A stretch of DNA of 46,947 nt from Limosilactobacillus panis DSM 6035 (GTDB lineage Bacteria; Bacillota; Bacilli; Lactobacillales; Lactobacillaceae), in contig NZ_AZGM01000020.1 in NCBI RefSeq assembly GCF_001435935.1, positions 1 to 46,947 on the forward strand. The letters run 5' to 3'. Below, one piece after another: positions 1-6,498 of the stretch. Each line of letters starts with the position of its first letter. The first letter of the stretch is position 1. The notes under the pieces are model-generated. The model worked only from the letters and a program-made list of their open reading frames with translations, did no database searches and was not told the DNA's origin. A program made the position numbers and the translations under genes.

Positions 1-157
1 GTTTTATGGACGCATTGGTCTACTTATTTCATGAACTGGGTCGAGCTGAGCTCAGCTCAGCCTAACTGATCACATTGATGACATCATTAATCGATTCATA
101 GCTCAGTTGCCAATAACGATCCAAAAAGCATTGAATACTGGCATCTAAAAGTCTAAT
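1..157. other. Left-edge stretch, no assignable gene
   Basis: No complete gene is visible. Frame 1 of the + strand is open from the edge to a TGA at 67-69, and frame 2 is protein-like from about 50 to a TAA at 146-148. Neither is recognisable and neither has a start, so they may be the tail of an upstream gene or a decayed fragment. A perfect 16-bp palindrome (GAGCTGAG/CTCAGCTC) lies at 43-58. The ten bases at 56-65 (CTCAGCCTAA) are exactly complementary to 158-167. Confidence 0.3.
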
Positions 158-165
158 TTAGGCTG

Positions 166-195
166 AGAAAAGCCGAAGCTGACGCAGCTCCGGCT
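166..195 (-). terminator. Rho-independent terminator of the nre/mob/moe operon
   Basis: Read on the minus strand, an 11-bp stem (AGCCGGAGCTG / CAGCTTCGGCT, one mismatch) with a 3-nt loop is followed by TTTTCTC. It lies about 20 bases after the stop of the last operon gene, the NreC-like regulator. Confidence 0.8.
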
Positions 196-215
196 AGTTT
201 TCGTGCTTTCAAGTT

Positions 216-821
216 TCAGTTATGAAGGTGAAGCTTACGCGTAATGTTGGCCTTATGGGCCTCAACGGTCTTTGTCGAGATAAAGAGCTTTTCCGAGATT
301 TCCTTGTTGGAATAGCCTAGAGCAACGAGGGGGAAGACCTCCTTTTCACGCTTGGAAAGGGAGTTGTAACCCTTCAGGTTCACGTGGGCCCCGTCGGCAT
401 TGATTCTTTTTAAGTCATCTTTACTGATCATAATATTGGAATCTAAGTAGTCGCGGTCAGCCGCAACTTCCTTAAGAGCCTTAATGATTTCCTCATCAGA
501 AGAACTCTTCAGGATGTAGGACATCGCGCCATTATGCATAGCCTTATTAATGTATTCCTGGTCCTCATGAACCGAGAGGATAATAATCTTGACCGCGGGA
601 AACTTTTCATGAATTCGCCTGGTCGTAATCAAACCGTTCTCTCCCGGTGGCATACTGAGGTCCATTATTACGATGTCAATATCACCACGTTCAATTCGTA
701 TGTATGTGTCTGTTCCACTAGCGGTTTCATCAACCACTTCGAACCCGGCCTGCTGATTAACAAGGTACGATATACCGGCACGAACGATGGCGTGGTCATC
801 TGCCACTAAAACCTTATACAT
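216..821 (-). CDS. nreC: NreC-like response regulator (NarL/LuxR family)
   Basis: Two-component response regulator of 201 aa, the last gene of the leftward operon. The N-terminal receiver domain (about residues 1-120) has the acidic pair D8/D9 and the phosphoacceptor D54 in VIMDLSMPPGENG. The C-terminal LuxR-type helix-turn-helix (about 140-195) contains SKREKEVF and NKEISEKLFISTKTVEAH. In staphylococci NreC, phosphorylated by NreB, activates the nar operon by binding a TAGGG-N4-CCCTA box. A near match stands upstream of narG at 6383-6396, which fits that role. It follows nreB by 18 bases. Family membership is clear; the name NreC rather than another NarL paralogue rests on the nreA-nreB-nreC order and linkage to narGHJI. 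Confidence 0.88.
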   Translation of the reverse strand: MYKVLVADDHAIVRAGISYLVNQQAGFEVVDETASGTDTYIRIERGDIDIVIMDLSMPPGENGLITTRRIHEKFPAVKIIILSVHEDQEYINKAMHNGAMSYILKSSSDEEIIKALKEVAADRDYLDSNIMISKDDLKRINADGAHVNLKGYNSLSKREKEVFPLVALGYSNKEISEKLFISTKTVEAHKANITRKLHLHN

Positions 822-839
822 TATAATTTCACCAAATCC

Positions 840-1835
840 TTATCTAACTGTATTAAGCGGGAACTTAACGGTTAGCGTGGTTCCCTCATGCGGGTGTGAA
901 CTAATTTCAAATACGCCATTTAAGGCAGTAACCCGCTCTTTCATATTCATTAGGCCTAACGAGTGGCCATTGAAGTGGGCATTTTTTTTGAGGTTAAACC
1001 CATCCCCATCATCAAGGACCTGCATCTGAATCACGTGGGGATGGTTGGAGAGTAAAACTGTGATTTCGCTAGGGTGGGCATGTCGGAGGGCGTTATTAAT
1101 TGCTTCTTGACAGACGCGGTAGAGAACGCTTTGCTCGTCACTAGTCAACTGAATTGCTTGTTCATCAACCGCTAAAACATTAATTATCACTCCGGAATTA
1201 GCCTGGAGCCGCTTGGCAAGGGCCTTAATTGCGGGTACCAGGCCGAAGCTATCCAGAACGGCGGGGCGAATATCAAGCGCCATCTCTTTTATTTCCGTCA
1301 GGGTTTCCTGCAACTGGATTTCAATGGCTTGGCTAGTCTCTTGCTGTTCTGCCGGGCTCAGGTCACCCTGCGTAAAGCGGCGGACACCCATGATTGCCGA
1401 ATAGACACCCTGGGCAATACTGTCGTGAAGGTCCTGTGATATTCGCTGCCGTTCCTTCTCATGGGCCCGGTTGACGTAACGGGTTAGCAGGTGTTGTCGT
1501 TCTTGTGCGGACAGTTGTTCTTCGTGTTGTAGGTTTCTGATGGTGAGCGAGTATACATCTTCTTCTTGATCCAGGAGGCGGTAGCATAAGGAAAGGTGAA
1601 GAGATTCCTTCTCCTTTGTTGGGATAGTGACGACGTTTGTCCGTACCTGATAACCTGCTGTTGACGATGACTTACCATTTTGAGCAATCTGACGCAAATA
1701 ACACGGGTCAAGGCCATACCGTCTTTGGAGTTCCTCTGCAGAATGGTTACTGGCAATCAGCTGGTCGCCAGCAAAAAACATGATTGCTGACCGGGACTGC
1801 CCAACGTACTTTTCTAAGTATTTATCTTTTATCAA
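840..1835 (-). CDS. nreB: NreB-like sensor histidine kinase, cysteine-poor sensor domain
   Basis: Cytoplasmic HisKA_3-type histidine kinase of 331 aa. The gene starts at a TTG (1833-1835) with GAGGGG placed correctly upstream. Residues 1-100 resemble a small PAS-like sensor domain. The phosphoacceptor is H137 in QDLHDSIAQG. The HATPase domain follows, with CQEAINNALRHA (N box), DDGDGFN (G1) and LGLMNMKERV (G2). There is no transmembrane segment. Staphylococcal NreB binds an oxygen-labile 4Fe-4S cluster through a C-x2-C / C-x2-C quartet in the sensor domain. Here only C45 and C84 occur in that region and no CxxC motif is present, so oxygen sensing by that cluster is doubtful. It sits between nreA and nreC and probably passes the nitrate signal from NreA to NreC. 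Confidence 0.85.
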   Translation of the reverse strand: MIKDKYLEKYVGQSRSAIMFFAGDQLIASNHSAEELQRRYGLDPCYLRQIAQNGKSSSTAGYQVRTNVVTIPTKEKESLHLSLCYRLLDQEEDVYSLTIRNLQHEEQLSAQERQHLLTRYVNRAHEKERQRISQDLHDSIAQGVYSAIMGVRRFTQGDLSPAEQQETSQAIEIQLQETLTEIKEMALDIRPAVLDSFGLVPAIKALAKRLQANSGVIINVLAVDEQAIQLTSDEQSVLYRVCQEAINNALRHAHPSEITVLLSNHPHVIQMQVLDDGDGFNLKKNAHFNGHSLGLMNMKERVTALNGVFEISSHPHEGTTLTVKFPLNTVR

Positions 1836-1858
1836 CTGAATCCCCTCACTAGACAGTG

Positions 1859-2293
1859 TTACCCATGTAAATATTCACCTAAGTGCGCCACAGTTTCGAG
1901 ACTCACCGGTTGCTTACGGCGATAACCGGCTAACAGAACGGCGTTGACGGTTCCCAAACTGGAAGCAACCGGAATTGCTACCGCACTCCATAGGGACTCC
2001 GCATTGGCAATCGGTGTGTACATCTTATTTGAAAAGCTGTACTTACTTAGGTTGTTATCGTAGAAGGGCTTACCGGTTCGAAAGACTAATCCAGCAATGC
2101 CGATTCCCTTACGCAGAACAATCTGGCGGAATTGCTCACTCTGGTTACCAGCGGCAAAGCGCCACTTAATTACAAAGGGGTAGTAGGTCTCTTGAAGAGC
2201 AATTCCAACAAACTCAAAATCACTAGTGTGGTAAATACGGTTAACTAGCCGCGCGTAATCTTTATTTGTCTTTGCTTGTTCTAAAGCCATCAT
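1859..2293 (-). CDS. nreA: NreA-like GAF-domain nitrate receptor
   Basis: Small single-domain GAF protein of 144 aa that starts MMALEQ; the first ATG has AAGGAAG seven bases upstream. GAF features include the central GIAGLVFRTGKPFYDNNLSKY segment and a later IANAESLWSAVAIPVAS core. In Staphylococcus carnosus NreA binds nitrate and restrains the NreB kinase; nitrate binding relieves this, so nar genes are induced only when nitrate is present. The gene lies directly before nreB (23-base gap) in the same operon as molybdenum-cofactor genes, which supports that role. Ligand identity is inferred from context and family, not visible in the sequence. Confidence 0.82.
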   Translation of the reverse strand: MMALEQAKTNKDYARLVNRIYHTSDFEFVGIALQETYYPFVIKWRFAAGNQSEQFRQIVLRKGIGIAGLVFRTGKPFYDNNLSKYSFSNKMYTPIANAESLWSAVAIPVASSLGTVNAVLLAGYRRKQPVSLETVAHLGEYLHG

Positions 2294-2308
2294 TAGTCAT
2301 CTTCCTTA

Positions 2309-2593
2309 CTAGGGAAATTTAGGAAGGCCCATTGAAGGTCCCTGATAATACTGCTGGCTGTCAAAATCAAAATTGGGATCGCGGTATGCTTGATAATGGT
2401 CGTAGTCACGCTGAATTTGCTGAATCTGATCGTCTAGTTGCTCCAGTTCCGCGTCCTTTTCTAGTGAACTCATTTGCTGGTTAACTTCCTGTTCACGATT
2501 TTCCAGCATTGTGCGTCGAATCGTTAAGTCATTAAGCACCAGTGCTATTAATTTTTGAAAATCCGGTTCAGACATCATTGCTTTTGATTTCAT
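2309..2593 (-). CDS. Small coiled-coil protein of unknown function in the nar/mob operon
   Basis: Protein of 94 aa not recognised by family. It starts two bases after the mobA stop, and its ribosome binding site AAGGAG lies inside the mobA 3' end, so translation is probably coupled. Residues about 10-70 are strongly charged and Gln-rich with heptad-like spacing, suggesting one long helix or coiled coil (LENREQEVNQQMSSLEKD, then DDQIQQIQRDYDHYQ). The C-terminal 25 residues are Tyr-, Pro- and Gly-rich and probably disordered. No signal peptide or metal motif is seen. Its place between Moco insertion genes and the nitrate sensor suggests a helper for nitrate reductase maturation or regulation, which is inference only. 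Confidence 0.75.
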   Translation of the reverse strand: MKSKAMMSEPDFQKLIALVLNDLTIRRTMLENREQEVNQQMSSLEKDAELEQLDDQIQQIQRDYDHYQAYRDPNFDFDSQQYYQGPSMGLPKFP

Positions 2594-2595
2594 GG

Positions 2596-3156
2596 TTACT
2601 CCTTCTTATTTAAGTAATTCAGGTTGGTAAATTCTTGTCGTTGGGGAAAGGATAAGGGCTGACACCGGCAGCATTCGGTTAAAAAAGCACCGAGTCGCCA
2701 ATTATTATCCATTAACCAAGTATTGATCGTTTGGTAGTCAGTCCGGAAGTGGGCCAGTGAATAGTGAAGGTGATCCCCCGTAGTAATGACTGTTTGTTGG
2801 TGCCTAGCTAAGGCCTGGATCGTTTCCGAACGCAAAAAGGGATAGTCGACCGCAACCATCAGATAATCATGCCTACCCGGAAAGTGCTTGGTTACTGCCA
2901 GTAGACCGCTTAACGGGCCATGTTGGTCAAAGGGTGGAAGGTCACCGACGAGGATGGTTCGTGGGAACGCCCGTAGTTGTTTACAAATCGCTTGCTGGTT
3001 TTTCTGGTTGACGCTCACCACTACCTGTTCACAAAACGGTAGGAGTTTACTGACCGCTAATTGAACGTTACTAGCGTTCAAACTGCCTAATTGGTAAGTC
3101 GCCTTGTCGGTTCCAAAACGTTTTGATTGACCGCCAGCTAGGACAATTCCAATCAT
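2596..3156 (-). CDS. mobA: Molybdenum cofactor guanylyltransferase MobA
   Basis: MobA, 186 aa, attaches GMP to Mo-molybdopterin to make the bis-MGD cofactor required by NarG-type nitrate reductases. The nucleotidyltransferase signature LAGGQSKRFGTDKA is at residues 6-19, and the metal-binding segment MVAVDYPFL lies near residue 100. Length matches the family. Its start overlaps the mobB stop by four bases (ATGA), typical of translational coupling. Neighbours are moeA and mobB on one side and the nre regulators on the other, so cofactor synthesis is expressed with the sensors of its target enzyme. Confidence 0.93.
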   Translation of the reverse strand: MIGIVLAGGQSKRFGTDKATYQLGSLNASNVQLAVSKLLPFCEQVVVSVNQKNQQAICKQLRAFPRTILVGDLPPFDQHGPLSGLLAVTKHFPGRHDYLMVAVDYPFLRSETIQALARHQQTVITTGDHLHYSLAHFRTDYQTINTWLMDNNWRLGAFLTECCRCQPLSFPQRQEFTNLNYLNKKE

Positions 3157-3641
3157 GATTGATCACCCATCTGACTTATTAAATAGTTGTATATTTCTTG
3201 TACTAAGTGGTCACAGGCCTGAATATCTAAATGAGCGTTTTGAACCAGCCTGACGGGGGCCGTTATCACGGCGGTAAAATCTTGGTTGTTTGCCTTATCA
3301 TCGCCTATTAACACTACTTTGGGATAACTAGCTGCCTTGTGTCCCTCAATAATTACGAAATCGTTTTCTGCTCCTAGCAGCCTTACCAGGGCGGCGAGTG
3401 GCGGCCTTTGTCCCTGCTGGTGAAAGAAGAGCTGGTTGTTCGACTCTAGCACCACCTGGCGGGCACCTGCTGCGCTCATCTGGTAGCTGTCGGTCCCAGG
3501 AATGTCCATGCTGCTCGAATGGGCGTCGTGTTTAATTGCTGCTACCCGGAAGTGCTTCTTCGTTAGGCAACTGATTAAGTGCGTGACCACTGCGGTTTTT
3601 CCCGAGTCCTTGGGACCAACTATTTGAATGGTAACAGCCAT
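3153..3641 (-). CDS. mobB: MobB, molybdopterin-guanine dinucleotide biosynthesis GTPase
   Basis: P-loop protein of 162 aa. The Walker A-like motif GPKDSGKTAVV is at residues 9-19. It is followed by IKHDAHSSSMDIPGTDSYQM, which carries the conserved His-Asp and D-x2-G-x-D-S features of MobB. A FVIIEGHK segment (about residues 94-101) matches the family VEGFK-type motif. MobB assists MobA in making the MGD form of the cofactor. Its start lies within the last 22 bases of moeA, and its stop overlaps the mobA start. Confidence 0.92.
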   Translation of the reverse strand: MAVTIQIVGPKDSGKTAVVTHLISCLTKKHFRVAAIKHDAHSSSMDIPGTDSYQMSAAGARQVVLESNNQLFFHQQGQRPPLAALVRLLGAENDFVIIEGHKAASYPKVVLIGDDKANNQDFTAVITAPVRLVQNAHLDIQACDHLVQEIYNYLISQMGDQS

Positions 3642-4840
3642 GCGTCCGTCTCCGTTCCGACCTGCATCGGAGTAGTACTGTGTGGAATCAAGGCCAGGCA
3701 GGTCGTTGTTTGAAGGTTGGCCAAAGATCCTGAACGGTTAATGCCATTTGGATATACCAGGCAGCGACCATCCTTGATGGCGTACCGGCAACGGAGGTAG
3801 CGGTCAAACCCGTTGGTCTTGTTATACGGCGCCGCCAGAGTTGCCCGGACCTTGCGAATCCGCGACGATTGATGTTGGTAGCGACGAATGAGGGGCTCCA
3901 TATACAGGTAGAAACCGGTGAAACAGGCTCCCGGATTTCCAGAAAGGGCCATTACCAGGGTACCATCCTGAACAAAGGCAGTGGTCACACTCCCGGGCCG
4001 CTGTTTAATCTTATTAAAGAGCAAGCGGTCGGCCTGCCGGGCACGGTCACCAATATAGTCAAAGTCGCCGACTGAAACTCCACCATCAGTGATGACAATT
4101 TCGTGGCTAGCAATTTGCTCATTCAACACTTTCCTGATTGTTGAGGCATCGTCCGGAAGCTGAGTCTCAAAATCAACTCTCCCGCCGGTTTCCTCGACCA
4201 GGTTTTTGAGCATGATGCCGTTACTGTTATAGATTTTCCCCGGAGCAATGGGGGCGTCTGAATTAAGAAGCTCAGTTCCCGTTGCGATAATTGCAATTCG
4301 GGGACGCTGGTAAACCTCGACTTCTTTAACGCCGAAAGCCCGTAAAACAGCTAGACCACCGGGATTAATTTCTTGGTCATGGCTAAGGATGACGGCGCCC
4401 TTTTTGACATCTGTCCCGGCCTCAGTAATATTACTCTTATTCTCGCTGGTCATTATTTGAACACGAGATGGATTGCCATCAACCGGACGGGTTTTCTCAA
4501 TCCGGATTACCTTTGCGGCGTCATTTGGGACATAAGCCCCCGTCATAATCCGGACAGCAGTACCTGGGGTAAGGGGCTGGTCCCAGGTCGCGCCGGCTTG
4601 GATTTCTCCCAGGACACTGAATTCTTTGGGGAAGTCATTATCATCAGTGTCTCGAATTGCGTAACCGTCCATCCCTGCCCGGCGAAAGTGGGGGTACTCA
4701 TATTTTGCCCGGACATCTTTTGCCAGGACACGGTGGTTAGCCTCTTCTAGTGGAATAATCTCGGTTGCCGTCTTTAGCGGAATCGATTGAACCCGTTTTT
4801 GCGCCTCAGTAACTGAAATTGGCGTTCTTCTAGTGAGCAT
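3620..4840 (-). CDS. moeA: Molybdopterin molybdenumtransferase MoeA
   Basis: MoeA inserts molybdate into adenylated molybdopterin. I place the start at the ATG at 4838-4840, giving 406 aa beginning MLTRRTPISVTEAQKRV, because an AAAGGA ribosome binding site lies about ten bases upstream. A longer reading from 4876 is possible but runs deep into moaB. Family marks include RAGMDGYAIRDTDD, GAYVPNDAAKVIRIE, the GTELL segment (IATGTELLNSD), the TDGGVSVGDFDYI loop and ALSGNPGACFTGF. The C-terminal domain IV is present. It partners with the MoaB/MogA-type protein encoded immediately upstream (11-base overlap). Confidence 0.94.
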   Translation of the reverse strand: MLTRRTPISVTEAQKRVQSIPLKTATEIIPLEEANHRVLAKDVRAKYEYPHFRRAGMDGYAIRDTDDNDFPKEFSVLGEIQAGATWDQPLTPGTAVRIMTGAYVPNDAAKVIRIEKTRPVDGNPSRVQIMTSENKSNITEAGTDVKKGAVILSHDQEINPGGLAVLRAFGVKEVEVYQRPRIAIIATGTELLNSDAPIAPGKIYNSNGIMLKNLVEETGGRVDFETQLPDDASTIRKVLNEQIASHEIVITDGGVSVGDFDYIGDRARQADRLLFNKIKQRPGSVTTAFVQDGTLVMALSGNPGACFTGFYLYMEPLIRRYQHQSSRIRKVRATLAAPYNKTNGFDRYLRCRYAIKDGRCLVYPNGINRSGSLANLQTTTCLALIPHSTTPMQVGTETDAWLLPFK

Positions 4841-5327
4841 GATTGTGGTCGTCCTTTCGTTGGTTACTAATTTCATAAAGTAAATGCTGGTATTCAGGAA
4901 TGATGAGCCGGTCTAGTGCGGTCTTGCAGGCATTTAGTGAACCGGGAAGGCAGTAGGTAAGCTGCCAGCGATAGTTAAATCCCGCTAGTGCTTGGGAGGC
5001 AAGTGCCCGCGTCCCAATTTCATGAAATGATATTTGACGAAACATCTCGCCGAAGCCTGGTATGATTCGCTGGAGAAGGGGACGGACGGCGGAGATGGTG
5101 ACATCTCTTCGCGCAACTCCGGTTCCCCCCGTTGTGATGATGATATCTGGCCTGGCCTGCTCTAGTTCCAAAAAGGCTGTTTGAATATCGACGATATCAT
5201 CTTTAACGATGCGTCGGTCAATAATGGTGATGTGGTTTTTAGTTAACAGGTCACTAATCAAATCGCCGGAACGGTCATCCGCTAAGCTCCGGCTATCACT
5301 AATTGTTAGAATGGCAGCTTGATTCAT
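4830..5327 (-). CDS. moaB: MoaB/MogA-type molybdopterin adenylyltransferase
   Basis: Protein of 165 aa in the MoaB/MogA family, which adenylates molybdopterin before molybdenum insertion by MoeA. The N-terminus AAILTISDSRSLADDRSGD matches the family opening. The catalytic loop IIITTGGTGVARRDVT is near residues 60-75, and a later LPGSLNACKTALD segment binds the pterin. The His- and Lys-rich tail DDHNHAH is read from DNA that also carries the moeA start. The gene starts 29 bases before the end of the ThiF/MoeB-like gene. MoaB versus MogA cannot be separated confidently by eye; the length favours MoaB. Confidence 0.9.
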   Translation of the reverse strand: MNQAAILTISDSRSLADDRSGDLISDLLTKNHITIIDRRIVKDDIVDIQTAFLELEQARPDIIITTGGTGVARRDVTISAVRPLLQRIIPGFGEMFRQISFHEIGTRALASQALAGFNYRWQLTYCLPGSLNACKTALDRLIIPEYQHLLYEISNQRKDDHNHAH

Positions 5328-6351
5328 CTGAAGTTATCTCCCTTATTTCGTTTGCAAGTTTAATAATCCTATTGAGCTGGCCTTCGGCGTCTGCCCGGTT
5401 CGCCAGGTCATACATTACTAGCTTACCATTTTTGAACAGACTAACTGGCCGATTGACCCACTTAAATTGAATAAAGAGGGGGTTACTGGTGATAAGGGCA
5501 CCTAGTGAATTCAGGTGGTAGGCCCAGCTGGTAAGTTTCACCCCATGGGCTAACCTAACGTAGTAGGCATTCGCACCGCAAAGCATTGTTAGCTGCGAAC
5601 CGCCTTGACCCGTGCTAATTTGCTGGTGGCGCTGGCAAACCGGACACGTCGCCTGCTTACTTACTTTGAAGCGATTGGCCGTCATTGACCAGTTATCATA
5701 GGTAATGAGGTGGTCAAAATCAACTGTTGACTGGTCCACAAGGTAGTGGAGGGCAATGGAAGCCTGCATCCCCGCAACTAGTGGTAGGAGGGCAGCATTG
5801 ACCCCAATAATGTCGCAATCGGTGTTCATCAGCTGCTTGATGTCTGGAAAGAGACAAGCAAGGCAGGGGTGTTCTTGCGGCGAAATGGCCATCACGTTGC
5901 CGTAGTTTCCGGCGCAGCTAGCAAATACATAATCAAAGTGGTGTTCAATTGCCAGTTCGTTGAGGAGGGCCCGTCCACGGTAGTTGTCCAAGCAGTCCAG
6001 GCAGAGGTCAAAATGGTTGTCGCTTACTAGATCTGCCGTGAGTGGTGAAGGAATTGCAACGACTTCAACACTGCTGTTGATTGCTTGCAAGTGGTTTTTG
6101 ACCGCCGTAACTTTGAAGCGATGCTCTTGGCAATCGTTTTCAGTAAAGAGGGCCTGACGCTGGAGGTTGGTTAGGGAAACGGTATCTGGATCAACAAGAA
6201 TAAGCTTCTTGACCCCCGCCCGGGCTAAGATTACGGCAGCATAACTTCCGAGTCCGCCAACACCGACAATCAAAACCGTTGCTTGACTGATTCGGGCCTG
6301 CCCCGCCGTGCCTATTTGATTCACTCTTTCTTGACGATCATAGCGATCCAT
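5299..6351 (-). CDS. moeB: MoeB/ThiF-like adenylyltransferase with C-terminal extension
   Basis: First gene of the leftward operon. I choose the ATG at 6349-6351 (350 aa, beginning MDRYDRQERVNQIG) because GGAGGGTG sits eight bases upstream; a TTG 18 bases earlier lies within that ribosome binding site. The E1-like domain has the glycine loop VGVGGLGSY (about residues 29-37), the DPDTVSLTNLQRQ segment and LDCLDNYRGRALLNE. Two zinc pairs are visible, CLAC and CPVC. The last roughly 100 residues carry a LCGANAYYVRL segment resembling the C-terminal domain of Bacillus-type ThiF/HesA proteins. It probably activates the C-terminus of MoaD for molybdopterin synthase. No moaD is in the window, and a thiamine role cannot be excluded. 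Confidence 0.85.
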   Translation of the reverse strand: MDRYDRQERVNQIGTAGQARISQATVLIVGVGGLGSYAAVILARAGVKKLILVDPDTVSLTNLQRQALFTENDCQEHRFKVTAVKNHLQAINSSVEVVAIPSPLTADLVSDNHFDLCLDCLDNYRGRALLNELAIEHHFDYVFASCAGNYGNVMAISPQEHPCLACLFPDIKQLMNTDCDIIGVNAALLPLVAGMQASIALHYLVDQSTVDFDHLITYDNWSMTANRFKVSKQATCPVCQRHQQISTGQGGSQLTMLCGANAYYVRLAHGVKLTSWAYHLNSLGALITSNPLFIQFKWVNRPVSLFKNGKLVMYDLANRADAEGQLNRIIKLANEIREITSDESSCHSNN

Positions 6352-6382
6352 GTCTAATTCACCCTCCAACTATTGAAAAATA

Positions 6383-6396
6383 TAGGTTTTTCCCTA
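6383..6396. promoter_or_regulatory. Candidate NreC box in the divergent nar/moe promoter region
   Basis: TAGGT-TTTT-CCCTA differs by one base from the staphylococcal NreC consensus TAGGG-N4-CCCTA. A second half-site, TAGGG, follows at 6433-6437, and CCCTA/TAGGG make a 9-bp inverted repeat (TTTTCCCTA at 6388-6396, TAGGGAAAA at 6433-6441). A weak -10 candidate for narG, TATATT, lies at 6428-6433, which would put the box near position -50, suitable for an activator. On the minus strand TGTTATACT (complement of 6402-6410) could serve the moe-nre operon. The site assignment relies on similarity to another genus. Confidence 0.55.
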
Positions 6397-6498
6397 GTCG
6401 TAGTATAACAGGATTAATGATAACCTTTATATTAGGGAAAAGGCTTACTTTAGGTTTACCATACCCAAGGCCAAACAATTAAGGGAGGTATATCAACG

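Noticed and set aside
4840-4876. Longer N-terminus for MoeA starting at 4876
   Set aside because: The ATG at 4840 has the ribosome binding site and matches the usual family start.
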